Shown piece after piece: positions 29,356 through 37,654 of a stretch of DNA of 64,000 nt; position 1 is the first letter of the stretch; every line of letters starts with the position of its first letter. Made by a program: the position numbers and the translations under genes. Source of the DNA: Halopseudomonas sabulinigri (GTDB lineage Bacteria > Pseudomonadota > Gammaproteobacteria > Pseudomonadales > Pseudomonadaceae); assembly GCF_900105255.1 (NCBI RefSeq), contig NZ_LT629763.1:806001-870000 (forward strand), in the 5' to 3' direction. The notes beneath the pieces were generated by a model that worked only from the letters and a program-made list of their open reading frames with translations, was not told the origin of the DNA and searched no databases.

Positions 29356-30963
29356 TCAGACAGGCGCTGGCAACGTGTAATAGCTCCAGCGCCGTACACC
29401 CTGCTTTGTCAGCCGCCCCTCTTTGTGGAGTTTTTTCAGCAAATAGGAGGCACGGCCATGGTTAACGCCAAGTAGCGTCTGCACTGCGGCATTGTCGATA
29501 CGCCCCTGCGTGCGAATGCAGGCCAGAATCTGCTCTTCATCACTGTGATCTGCTCCCCCGCTTTCCGCCTCAGCAATGCCGCCTGAAGGCGGTCCCGCGG
29601 CGATCTGGTTTGATGTTGAATCGAGTGAAGCTGGCCTCGCGCCGCGTATATTCGCGTGGCCAGCGAGGCTCTCGGGCGCATCGAGAAAATGCAGGTGCCG
29701 AACCTCTATGGCGCCGCCGCGACTGGCGATGAGCGCGTACTCAATAATGTTTTTCAGCTCTCGCACGTTGCCTGGGTAATGGTAGCGGTTCAGCGCTGCC
29801 ATGGCCTCAGGTGTTATGGTCGGCCGGTCGCGCCCCATCTGGCCGCCCAGGCGCACCAGATAGTGGTTCACCAGCAAGGCAATATCGCTGACCCGATTGC
29901 GCAAGGCAGGGACCAACAGCTGGTAACCCGCCAGGCGGAAGTACAGGTCCTGGCGAAACTCCTTTGCATTCACCCTACCGACAAGATCCGCGTTGGTAGC
30001 GGCCACAATGCGCACATCCACCTGCCGGCTACTTCTGCCGCCGACGGGTGTGACCACCCCGTCTTCCAGCACGCGTAGTAACTTGGCCTGCATGGCCAAC
30101 GGCATATCGCTGATTTCATCTAGAAACAGAGTGCCCCCGTCAGCCTGCAGAAAGTAGCCATGCCGATCATGGGTGGCACCGGTGTAGGCGCCTTTGATAT
30201 GACCAAAAAACTCAGCATCGGCAAGCTCCGAGGGAATCGCCGAGCAGTTCACGGCAACAAAGGGCTTCTGGCTGCGCGCACTGCCAAAATGCGTGGCCCG
30301 GGAGATCAGCTCCTTACCCGTGCCGCTTTCGCCCAGCACCAGCACATTGGTGCGCGGTGCCTGCTGCAAGGCGCGGACCTCGTTCAGCAGGTCGAGCGTC
30401 GCCTTGCTCTGGCCCACAAAGGCATCGATACCCCAATGTTCTGCCTCCTGCCGCGTTAACGCAGAGAGCTTTTCATCGGCCAGGTGCAAAGCGTCTTCCA
30501 CCAGTTGTCGCCGTTGTATTTGTTCAAGCAGGTCACGGTTGAGCGCTTCGAGTTGCTGGTTCTTGAGCTGCAGCTCGTGCTGTTGACGGCGCAAGGTAAG
30601 GTGCACCTGAATCCTCGCCAGCACCTCTTCGCGTTGCAAGGGCTTGTTGAGGTAATCAACAGCACCTGCGGCAAAGCCTTGCATCTTGCTGTCGGTATCG
30701 GCGAGCGCACTCATGAAAATGACCCGCACCTGCGCTGTGATCGGGTTGTCTTGCAAACGCCGGCAGGTTTCAAAGCCGTCGATGCCCGGCATCATCACAT
30801 CCAGCAGCACCAGTTCGGGCAGGTGAGAAACGGCCAACTCTAGCGCCTGCTCGCCATCGGTGGCCACGACCAGTTCCAGCCCGCTGTCGGCCAGATAATT
30901 AACCAGCACATCCAGATTACCTGGCTGGTCATCGACGATTAATACCACCGGGCTGGTCGGCAC
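29356..30963 (-). CDS. Response regulator with sigma-54 AAA+ domain and winged-helix-like C-terminus
   Basis: The 535-residue protein has a receiver domain (about 6-120, phospho-acceptor Asp55 in LVLLDVMMPGIDG), a coiled coil (about 125-170), and a sigma-54 AAA+ domain (about 182-415) with Walker A GESGTGKE at 211-218. The sigma-54 contact loop is GAYTGA (258-263) rather than the common GAFTGA. The C-terminus (IRTQGRIDNAAVQTLLGVNH, then SYLLKKLHKEGRLTKQG) reads like a winged helix, not the Fis-type helix-turn-helix normal for NtrC proteins. It is divergent from the GGDEF regulator, whose receiver core is nearly identical. It probably activates the sigma-54 promoter at 31134-31149. Confidence 0.9.
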   Translation of the reverse strand: MPTSPVVLIVDDQPGNLDVLVNYLADSGLELVVATDGEQALELAVSHLPELVLLDVMMPGIDGFETCRRLQDNPITAQVRVIFMSALADTDSKMQGFAAGAVDYLNKPLQREEVLARIQVHLTLRRQQHELQLKNQQLEALNRDLLEQIQRRQLVEDALHLADEKLSALTRQEAEHWGIDAFVGQSKATLDLLNEVRALQQAPRTNVLVLGESGTGKELISRATHFGSARSQKPFVAVNCSAIPSELADAEFFGHIKGAYTGATHDRHGYFLQADGGTLFLDEISDMPLAMQAKLLRVLEDGVVTPVGGRSSRQVDVRIVAATNADLVGRVNAKEFRQDLYFRLAGYQLLVPALRNRVSDIALLVNHYLVRLGGQMGRDRPTITPEAMAALNRYHYPGNVRELKNIIEYALIASRGGAIEVRHLHFLDAPESLAGHANIRGARPASLDSTSNQIAAGPPSGGIAEAESGGADHSDEEQILACIRTQGRIDNAAVQTLLGVNHGRASYLLKKLHKEGRLTKQGVRRWSYYTLPAPV

Positions 30964-31041
30964 GGGCCACTCCTTTTGATCTGATTTGGCTGCGCCTCTC
31001 GTTTAACGTTACCGCAGCCAGGGGAACGTCAATATAAGTGA

Positions 31042-31072
31042 CTATAAGCTTTATGCCTATACGCCTATAAGC
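31042..31072. promoter_or_regulatory. Tandem 8-bp repeats, candidate activator binding sites
   Basis: CTATAAGC (31042-31049), CTATACGC (31057-31064) and CTATAAGC (31065-31072) lie 62-92 bases upstream of a sigma-54 promoter match, the normal place for enhancer-type sites. The last two are directly adjacent. They probably bind the divergent activator. Confidence 0.5.
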
Positions 31073-31133
31073 AATCTTCTGAGAACAGTTGCTCATAGCA
31101 GCTAAGCCCATGAAACAGCGTAACTTTCCAACT

Positions 31134-31149
31134 TGGCGCGAATCTTGTA
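31134..31149 (+). promoter_or_regulatory. Sigma-54 (-24/-12) promoter for the receptor/kinase operon
   Basis: TGGCGCG-AATC-TTGTA fits the consensus TGGCACG-N4-TTGCA with two mismatches and exact spacing. It lies 95 bases upstream of the GGDEF regulator start on the plus strand, in the intergenic region shared with a sigma-54 activator gene. Confidence 0.6.
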
Positions 31150-31243
31150 ATAGCGATAGGATCCACCACGCTTTGCGTCATGCCATTAACTCGCGCGGCA
31201 GAACGCGAACGTCATACCAGCAAAGCGGTTACCAGGATCAGAC

Positions 31244-32182
31244 ATGAACATTCAACCCAATGCGAACCAGCAAACCCCTACGGTACTGATCGTCGACGAT
31301 GTTCCGGCCAATCTTGACGTCTTGGTTGAGCATTTGCAGCGAGAGGCCGTACATCTGGTGGTCGCCCTTTCAGGAGAGGAGGGTTTGCGGCTGGCCAAAG
31401 AGATTGGCCCGGACCTGATCCTGCTTGATGTGATGATGCCCGGCATCGACGGTTTTGAAACCTGCCGGCGCTTGAAGGCCGATCAGGACACCAACGACAT
31501 CCCCGTAGTGTTTCTCACCGCGCGGGAAGACGAGCTGGACACCGAAAAAGGTCTGCGACTGGGCGCGGTGGATTACATCAGCAAGCCCTTCTCCATGCCG
31601 ATCCTGAAAGCGCGTCTGCGCAATCATCTGGCTCTCAAGCGCAAAAGCAATTTGCTGCTGCAGCTTGCCTGTACCGACGAGCTGACCCGCGTCGGTAATC
31701 GCCGCCACTTCAACAAGATGCTGCACAGCGAATGGGGGCGCGCCATGCGCAATCAAACGCCGCTGTCGCTGGTGATGCTCGATGTGGATTACTTCAAGCG
31801 CTTCAATGATCACTACGGCCATCCCGAGGGAGATCGATGTCTGGCCCAGATCGCAGGCGCCCTCGACAGCGTGCTGCATCGGCCATCTGATATGTTGGCC
31901 CGCTACGGCGGCGAGGAGTTTGTCGTGTTGCTGCCGGAAACCGAGCGCGATGGCGCAGCGGCTATCGCAGAGCAACTGCATGCCAGCGTATTCAATCTGG
32001 CACTGCCGCATCAAAGCGCGGGCACTGATGGGCGGGTGACTATCAGCCTCGGGGTCGCCACAGCGGTCCCAGCCGCCCCCAACACGCCCGAAGACTTGCT
32101 CGCATGGGCAGATAATGCACTCTATCAAGCCAAGGCCCAGGGTCGTAATCAGGTCTTTGTAGCTGCCGAGATGGATCAATAA
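31244..32182 (+). CDS. Response regulator diguanylate cyclase (REC-GGDEF)
   Basis: The 312-residue PleD/WspR-type protein has a receiver (Asp62 in LILLDVMMPGIDG) and a GGDEF domain from about 140. It has active-site GGEEF (222-226) and an inhibitory site RPSD (213-216), so it should make c-di-GMP and show product inhibition. It is first in a plus-strand operon: REC-GGDEF, receptor, YfiR-like protein, histidine kinase. Its receiver and that of the divergent sigma-54 activator share the run MMPGIDGFETCRRL, so one kinase may phosphorylate both. A good AGGA ribosome site precedes the ATG. Confidence 0.93.
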   Translation: MNIQPNANQQTPTVLIVDDVPANLDVLVEHLQREAVHLVVALSGEEGLRLAKEIGPDLILLDVMMPGIDGFETCRRLKADQDTNDIPVVFLTAREDELDTEKGLRLGAVDYISKPFSMPILKARLRNHLALKRKSNLLLQLACTDELTRVGNRRHFNKMLHSEWGRAMRNQTPLSLVMLDVDYFKRFNDHYGHPEGDRCLAQIAGALDSVLHRPSDMLARYGGEEFVVLLPETERDGAAAIAEQLHASVFNLALPHQSAGTDGRVTISLGVATAVPAAPNTPEDLLAWADNALYQAKAQGRNQVFVAAEMDQ

Positions 32183-32247
32183 GAACAACAACAATTGGCG
32201 AACCGATCGCCACAACCAGCAGAGCTCTGCACTCGAGGACCCGCTCC

Positions 32248-34305
32248 ATGCCGTACCCCCTGAAAATAGCACTGACCTTGTTACTGCTCGCCCCGCTCTC
32301 CAGCCCGGCGGCCAACGAACCCGGTGATGGCAGTGAAATGGAAGACCTGCTGGCGCTGCTCGATCAGGAGACCGCGTTGGCAACGCAAAGCAAAATGAAC
32401 ACCGACTACGTGCCCGGCATGGTTACCGTGCTGCACGGTGAAGAATTGCGCTCCTACGGCGCCGGCACCGTTGCCGACGCATTGGACCAGGTGGCCGGGT
32501 TTTATATGTCCCTCAACAACGTCGGCGATCCGGTAGCGATTGTGCGCGGGGTTGGGGCCAACGTGAACGGCAGCAACCTGAAAGTCCTGGTGGACGGCGT
32601 CGCCGTGAACCGGGCCACGGACGCCTCCGCCGACTGGGTATTCCGTATCCCCATGACCCAGGTCGACCGGGTAGAGGTAATTCGTGGCCCCGGCTCTGCG
32701 CTGCATGGCGAGTTCGCCTTCTCTGGCGTGATCAACATCATTACCCGCCGCGATAATCTTGTCAGCGTGCGCGGCGGCAGCCACAACCTGAAACAAGGCG
32801 ACATTCTTGCCACCCACAGCTTTGAGAGCGGCGCGCAGATCGCCATCAACGCCTCGCTGTGGGGCCGCGATGACAGCGATCGGATGACCAATCCAGACAA
32901 CTTTCAACGCCCCGGTGTCGGCTATTCGCCAGGCAACATCTACGACGACGAACGGGGCGGCGTTCTGTTCCTTGATGGCAGTCACCAAGGCTACCGGCTG
33001 CAAGTCACCTACAGCGATGTGGAGCGCGGCGCCTGGTATGGCCGCAACGGAGCACTGCCCTATGAACTGGAGCCCCGCGAAGAAACCACCACCAGCCTGA
33101 ACCTGTCTAAGACCTGGAGCATCAATGACGACCTGACGATGGATGCCAGTCTGGGATACCTGAAAACCGATCTCGAGTTCGCCACCTACCTGCCCATACC
33201 CAAGGGCGAAGATCCACCCGGACCACGGCCGCCGATTGCCAACAACGTTTTCAGGCGCGATGCCAACAAAGATGAAGCACAACGTGCAAAAGTGGTTCTG
33301 CACTGGGACGGCCTGGCCCAACATCAACTACTGCTGGGTCTGGATTACGCACACAGCAAGGTGACGGGATCCTCGATTAAAACCACACGCGAGGGCTTTG
33401 CACCGGTATACGGTACGCCTGATGAGGAGCTGGTGCTGGACGGCGCCGAACGTGGCATCACCAGCCTGACGCTGCAGGACCAGTGGACGCCCGTGGACAA
33501 CCTTGAACTGACCCTCGGCGCGCGCTACGACGATTACGACGACTGGGGCAGTAGCGTCTCGCCCCGCGTCGCCGCCGTCTGGCGGGCCAGCGACCGGCAT
33601 ATTTTCAAAGCTCAATACGCCGAAGCCTTTCGCCCCCCTACCCTGGCCAATCAAAACCCAGGGCCCAATACCTACCCCCGATTTGAGTACGACTCACTGC
33701 AGGAGGAGCGGCTGAAATCCACGGAGTTAGCCTATATTTTCAACGGCAGCGGCTACAAGCTGCGCTCAACGGTCTTTCATACCGAAGTGCGCGACCTCAT
33801 CGAATTCTATATACCGCCAGGCCGCCCGCCGGTGTTGCGCAACCGCGGCGATGTCACGACCCAGGGCGTGGAGCTGGAATGGGAGCAGCAAATCGGACGC
33901 GATTGGGAATGGCACGCCAACCTCTCCTACATCGATGCTGAAGACAAACGAGACGCCGACAGTCGCCTCATCGGCGCAGTTGATTGGCTGGCAAATCTCG
34001 GCGCCAGTTGGCGCGCAACGCCGCATACCCGGCACGCCCTTAGCGTGCGATATGTTGGCGACCAGGAAGGCTACGACCCACCGAGCGGCGGCGGCCGGTA
34101 TCCGGAAACCTACGACAGCTACACCCTTGTCGACTATGCCCTCACCGTGAACCACCTGCTTGGAGCACCCAATCTGACCCTGCAAGCCAGCATCAACAAC
34201 ATTTTTGACCGGCAGTACGATGTGGTGTCCAACCCGCAGTTTTTTCCGGGTGGCCTGCCCCGCGGCGAGCGCACCGGCTGGGCGACACTGGAGTACCAAT
34301 TCTGA
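32248..34305 (+). CDS. TonB-dependent-receptor-like outer membrane protein (signalling operon 1)
   Basis: The 685-residue protein has a signal peptide (about 1-22) and a plug domain (about 55-165: YGAGTVADALDQVAGF, VLVDGVAVNR, VDRVEVIRGPGSALHGE, GVINIITRR). A 22-strand-type barrel ends in aromatic Phe (WATLEYQF). The stretch before the plug is acidic, followed by ALATQSKMNTDYVPGMVTVL, and a classic TonB box is not obvious. The substrate is unknown; no siderophore genes are near. It lies between a GGDEF regulator and a YfiR-like periplasmic protein, which suggests a sensory rather than a simple uptake role. Confidence 0.88.
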   Translation: MPYPLKIALTLLLLAPLSSPAANEPGDGSEMEDLLALLDQETALATQSKMNTDYVPGMVTVLHGEELRSYGAGTVADALDQVAGFYMSLNNVGDPVAIVRGVGANVNGSNLKVLVDGVAVNRATDASADWVFRIPMTQVDRVEVIRGPGSALHGEFAFSGVINIITRRDNLVSVRGGSHNLKQGDILATHSFESGAQIAINASLWGRDDSDRMTNPDNFQRPGVGYSPGNIYDDERGGVLFLDGSHQGYRLQVTYSDVERGAWYGRNGALPYELEPREETTTSLNLSKTWSINDDLTMDASLGYLKTDLEFATYLPIPKGEDPPGPRPPIANNVFRRDANKDEAQRAKVVLHWDGLAQHQLLLGLDYAHSKVTGSSIKTTREGFAPVYGTPDEELVLDGAERGITSLTLQDQWTPVDNLELTLGARYDDYDDWGSSVSPRVAAVWRASDRHIFKAQYAEAFRPPTLANQNPGPNTYPRFEYDSLQEERLKSTELAYIFNGSGYKLRSTVFHTEVRDLIEFYIPPGRPPVLRNRGDVTTQGVELEWEQQIGRDWEWHANLSYIDAEDKRDADSRLIGAVDWLANLGASWRATPHTRHALSVRYVGDQEGYDPPSGGGRYPETYDSYTLVDYALTVNHLLGAPNLTLQASINNIFDRQYDVVSNPQFFPGGLPRGERTGWATLEYQF

Positions 34306-34332
34306 CGTGGACGCTGCCCTGATGGCTTCAAC

Positions 34333-34920
34333 ATGAGCGTGCAAATACGCCGTTCAACCCTGCTCACCCTGGCGCTTGGTCTGCTCTGCCTGTCGCTACT
34401 GGTCTGTGCGACCACGGCAAACGGTACAGACAGCTTTAGCGAGCGCCGCGTGCTGGTGGGGTTAAAGCTGTTTCGCACCCTGGTCGCAGCGGATCTGGAT
34501 ATCGACACTAAAATCAGTGGCGATAATCAGCTCAATCTGCTGCTCGTCTATGCCGATGATGAAACAACCGCCACCACTTACCAGAAAGCCCTCGAGCAAG
34601 ACGTTGACTCCCTGAACGGCACGCCGGTGTCGGTGCGTGTTAGCGCCCTGAGCGCATTGCTGCAGCCAACCAGCAGCAAGCCAGCGGCGATCTTCGTCAG
34701 TCAGGCCCTGAGAGATAGCGAGCGCGACGCTCTGGTGCGCTACAGCATCGCGAACAACATCATCGTCTTCTCACCCTTCGAGGAAGACGTTGAGCGTGGC
34801 GTACTCGCCGGCCTTTCCGTACAGGCCACAGTGCGCCCCTTGATCAACATGCAAACCCTGTCCGCGGGGCAGTTCAATATCAAGCCCTTCTATCTCAAGG
34901 TGGCCAAACACTATGAATAA
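34333..34920 (+). CDS. YfiR/DUF4154-like periplasmic protein (signalling operon 1)
   Basis: The 195-residue protein has a signal peptide (about 1-31) and a compact mature domain with AAIFVSQALRDSERDALVRY and a final strand FNIKPFYLKVAKHYE. This pattern resembles YfiR/HmsC proteins, which bind the periplasmic part of inner-membrane signalling enzymes. The last 8 bases overlap the start of the histidine kinase, so the two are translated together and probably act together. The family call is by eye. Confidence 0.62.
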   Translation: MSVQIRRSTLLTLALGLLCLSLLVCATTANGTDSFSERRVLVGLKLFRTLVAADLDIDTKISGDNQLNLLLVYADDETTATTYQKALEQDVDSLNGTPVSVRVSALSALLQPTSSKPAAIFVSQALRDSERDALVRYSIANNIIVFSPFEEDVERGVLAGLSVQATVRPLINMQTLSAGQFNIKPFYLKVAKHYE

Positions 34921-36532
34921 GGCCAACCACCAGAGACTGCGCAACTGGCTGGCGTCCCTCAGACAGGATCCGGCATTCCATACCCAGATCCTGATCAGTA
35001 CCGTGTTCATTCTGCTGATAGCCGTATTCAACTGGTCACTCGACCGCTATTGGCAACATTCCTTGCAGCCGCGACTGTACAAGGTGGCAGAAACCCAGGC
35101 CAAAGTGCTGGCAGAGTCGCAATCGGCGGTACTGCTGCAAACGCTGGAGCGGACCGCGCCAAATTACCTGGCCCAGGCGCTGGCTGACACCGTGCAGGAA
35201 ATGCTCATCGTCGAAGACCCCGCCATCGGCGAGCGCTTTGTGCGGCATCTGACCCTGCAGATCGACTACTCAACGGTAGATGCCGAAGCGGGCACCCTCG
35301 ACATCAGCGAAGGCGACGCCAACTGCACTCGCTGCTTTCATACCGATGTGCCACTGATCAACCGCCAGGGCGAGATTCTGGGCCTGGCCAGCTTCGCCAT
35401 CAGCGATGGTTACCTGCGCACCCTCAGCAAGGACATGAGGTCGAAGCTGTTCGCCGAATCCAGCATCGTCATCGCACTGGTTATCGCCGTCTGGGTCGTC
35501 ATGATGGTCATGTTCTACCGCCTGCACAGCGCCAAAAAGCTTATAGAAGCCTCAGACCATGCCAAAACCCGCTTCATGGCTAATGTCACCCACGAGTTAC
35601 GCACGCCACTGAACGCCATCCTGGGCTACACCCAGCTGTACAAGCAGGATGCCCAGTTGATGCAACATCATCGCCAGGGTATAGAAACCATCGACCGCAG
35701 CGCCGACCACCTGCTGCTGATGATCAGCGACATACTGGAGTTCTCACGCGCCAATGAAGACAGCCTGACACTGCACCCCGAGGAAATCGACCTGGGTAAG
35801 TTCCTCAGCACTATCGTGGAAATGACAAGAGTAAGCACCCGTCTCAAAGGCCTGGAATTTCTTTACGACTTCTCCGAGCAGTTACCCGCCATCATCGTGG
35901 CCGACGAAAAGCGCCTGCGTCAGATTCTGCTTAACCTGCTGAGCAATGCGATCAAATTTACCGAACACGGAAAGGTCATATTTTCAGTCAAGACAATCCC
36001 CTGCCGATCCAACCACAGCAGGCGCTTGCGCTTTGCCGTGCAGGACAGTGGCATCGGCATCGACCGCGGCCAAATAAAATCCATATTCATTCCGTTCCAT
36101 CAACTGGACAACGCCATTACCCGAGCAGAGGGCACCGGCCTGGGGCTGACCATCAGCCAGCGGCTACTGAACTTGATGAACTCGAAATTGCAGGTAAGCA
36201 GCGAAGCCGGCAGTGGAAGCGTATTCTGGTTTAACCTTGAAGTGCAGGCATCAGGCAGCGAAACATTGTCGCGCTCAACCGTGGTAGAGGAACCCACGCT
36301 ACTAAACCTGCCCGATCCGGCGGTACTGGCTCAGCTCAAAGAACACGCCAAGCGCCACAACGTGTTGGCACTACGACAACTGATCGACACCCTCAAGGCC
36401 AGCGAACAACACGCCCAATTCCTGCAGCAAGTTCAGCCTTTCATCCAGCAATACCGCTTCAAGCAACTACTGGAGTGGCTGGACAACCAAGAAAAAACTG
36501 CGCGTAGCCAGAATGACAGCGTGCCTGGATAG
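34913..36532 (+). CDS. Membrane sensor histidine kinase (signalling operon 1)
   Basis: The 539-residue kinase has a first membrane helix (about 25-43), a periplasmic sensor (about 44-180) and a second helix (about 183-203). The DHp domain carries His227 in VTHELRTPLNAIL and the ATPase domain follows (about 330-450: LLNLLSNAIKFTEHG, DSGIGI, GTGLGLTIS). A C-terminal helical tail of about 85 residues follows the ATPase. There is no receiver in the protein, so phosphotransfer must go to separate regulators, most likely those at 31244 and 29356. The periplasmic part has a CTRC pair (redox or metal site possible). It overlaps the YfiR-like gene by 8 bases. Confidence 0.93.
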   Translation: MNKANHQRLRNWLASLRQDPAFHTQILISTVFILLIAVFNWSLDRYWQHSLQPRLYKVAETQAKVLAESQSAVLLQTLERTAPNYLAQALADTVQEMLIVEDPAIGERFVRHLTLQIDYSTVDAEAGTLDISEGDANCTRCFHTDVPLINRQGEILGLASFAISDGYLRTLSKDMRSKLFAESSIVIALVIAVWVVMMVMFYRLHSAKKLIEASDHAKTRFMANVTHELRTPLNAILGYTQLYKQDAQLMQHHRQGIETIDRSADHLLLMISDILEFSRANEDSLTLHPEEIDLGKFLSTIVEMTRVSTRLKGLEFLYDFSEQLPAIIVADEKRLRQILLNLLSNAIKFTEHGKVIFSVKTIPCRSNHSRRLRFAVQDSGIGIDRGQIKSIFIPFHQLDNAITRAEGTGLGLTISQRLLNLMNSKLQVSSEAGSGSVFWFNLEVQASGSETLSRSTVVEEPTLLNLPDPAVLAQLKEHAKRHNVLALRQLIDTLKASEQHAQFLQQVQPFIQQYRFKQLLEWLDNQEKTARSQNDSVPG

Positions 36533-36652
36533 AGGGCCGCCCCGTCAGAACCATAACGCTGCCGGCCGTCTGAGCAACCTGAGCACCATCGTCTGTAGCC
36601 GCAGAGGTGGCGGCCTCGATTTTTAATGACCGCAACGAAGTTGAGTGGCGTG
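36533..36652. other. Intergenic gap with weak attC-like ends
   Basis: This 120-base gap follows both the kinase and the convergent hypothetical gene. On the minus strand it begins shortly after the stop with an ACTCAAC that fits the RYYYAAC inverse core, and it contains GCGTTATGG near 36560-36570. The pairing between the ends is poor, so this is only a weak candidate for a recombination site. Confidence 0.2.
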
Positions 36653-37075
36653 TCAGGCTTTACCACGGATGATGTCCAGTTTATTGGATGGTGCATCTGG
36701 GGCCATAAATCTCGGGATAGTATCAGGGCCTCTTCTCGGACGGGACAAAAACGCTGCCGGCCACTCCGCGATACGCTCCTCCTTCTTGTGAAGGTATATT
36801 CCCGGCTCGGGCTCATCAATATATTCACGCTGCAGAATAAGAGCCAGCGGGGCTCCACTACCAGGAATTTCATTAGCACATTCCAAAGCCTCTTCAAATG
36901 TTGCAAAGGCATAGTAGTAGTCACTGCCGTCCTCTAAATCTGGCGAACCTTCGTGCGGGTGGCACCACACCCGGTACTCAAGAACCTCATCCCAGACATA
37001 TCCACCTCCGGCTTTTGCGGCACCAGAATACTCTCCTACCATGTCCGGGTCTTTTACTTTTGGGTATTTGCTCAT
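36653..37075 (-). CDS. Conserved hypothetical protein, possible cassette gene
   Basis: The 140-residue soluble protein starts MSKYPKVKDPDMVGEYSGAA, has YVWDEVLEYRVWCHPHEG and EPGIYLHKKEERIAEWPAAF, and ends in a basic, Pro-rich tail. I recognise it as a widespread conserved family without known function; GCN5-acetyltransferase labels on such proteins are not supported by any motif here. It lies directly downstream of an attC-like structure (37114-37232), in cassette orientation, 39 bases after the core GTTAG. Confidence 0.7.
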   Translation of the reverse strand: MSKYPKVKDPDMVGEYSGAAKAGGGYVWDEVLEYRVWCHPHEGSPDLEDGSDYYYAFATFEEALECANEIPGSGAPLALILQREYIDEPEPGIYLHKKEERIAEWPAAFLSRPRRGPDTIPRFMAPDAPSNKLDIIRGKA

Positions 37076-37113
37076 GGTTCTCTTTGAATAATTGGGTCAG
37101 ATGAAAATTGGTT

Positions 37114-37232
37114 CTAACGCCTGCATATGGGATCGGAGTGCAGTTGGGTGTTTTTGTGGCAACCACCATAAAAACGGCCGACGGAACGGAGGTCCCAGCC
37201 CACGAAGTGGGCGAACATGATGCATTTTTTAG
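37114..37232 (-). repeat. attC-like imperfect palindrome
   Basis: On the minus strand this 119-base segment begins 3 bases after a gene stop with (GC)CTAA, then 4 bases, then TGCAT. It ends with ATGCA, 4 bases, TTAG. The two ends pair exactly (CTAA/TTAG and TGCAT/ATGCA) with a 4x4 unpaired spacer, the R-box/spacer/L-box layout of integron attC sites. A central 10-bp stem with one mismatch (GTTTTTATGG / CCACAAAAAC) is also present. The inverse core reads GCCTAAA instead of RYYYAAC, so it may be degenerate. Confidence 0.45.
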
Positions 37233-37235
37233 GCA

Positions 37236-37643
37236 TTAATTGTTTTTCCATTTGTAACTTGAGATTTCACCTTCAGTATTTACTAAATATTTTAAGTCCT
37301 GTGAGATGAGTCCCATATACCCTTTCACTTTTACATATTCATCATGAGGCTCTATGGAATCAATTTCAGTTTTCAAAATCGCTGAATCATTAAATATTGC
37401 TGTCCGTATATTGTCGTGCAACACAATCTTTGCAGGACTCTCCCCCCACGACCTTACAATTTTATTAAATTGATCTTCAATTATGACATTTCTACCATTT
37501 TCAAATTCAAATACGTATTTTGTATGCTGAGTTTCAGCATCCGCTTTCAAATTAGCACCATCAATAAATGATTTAGCCGCAAGACTAAAATAGAGAACAA
37601 AAGGAGCAATCAAAATAATTAAAAGTACCTTCAGCATTTTCAT
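37236..37643 (-). CDS. A+T-rich hypothetical protein in a cassette-like unit
   Basis: The 135-residue protein has an N-terminal signal or anchor (MLKVLLIILIAPFVLYFSLAA) and a short exported domain of unknown family. Composition is clearly A+T-rich beside its neighbours. The ATG lies 4 bases after GTTAGGC (37648-37654 read on the minus strand), a perfect integron core-site sequence. The stop is followed within 3 bases by the attC-like element. This start-core-stop-attC geometry is that of an integron gene cassette, but no integrase gene is in the window. Confidence 0.6.
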   Translation of the reverse strand: MKMLKVLLIILIAPFVLYFSLAAKSFIDGANLKADAETQHTKYVFEFENGRNVIIEDQFNKIVRSWGESPAKIVLHDNIRTAIFNDSAILKTEIDSIEPHDEYVKVKGYMGLISQDLKYLVNTEGEISSYKWKNN

Positions 37644-37647
37644 ATTT

Positions 37648-37654
37648 GCCTAAC
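37648..37654 (-). other. Integron core-site-like GTTAGGC
   Basis: GTTAGGC on the minus strand, matching GTTRRRY, immediately before the start of the A+T-rich gene. It would be the left boundary of the putative cassette. The sequence upstream does not fold like an attC, so it could be an attI-like site or chance. Confidence 0.35.

Noticed and set aside
35320..35345. Haem c attachment motif in the first kinase
   Set aside because: The residues are CTRCFH, so the histidine is one position late for CxxCH.
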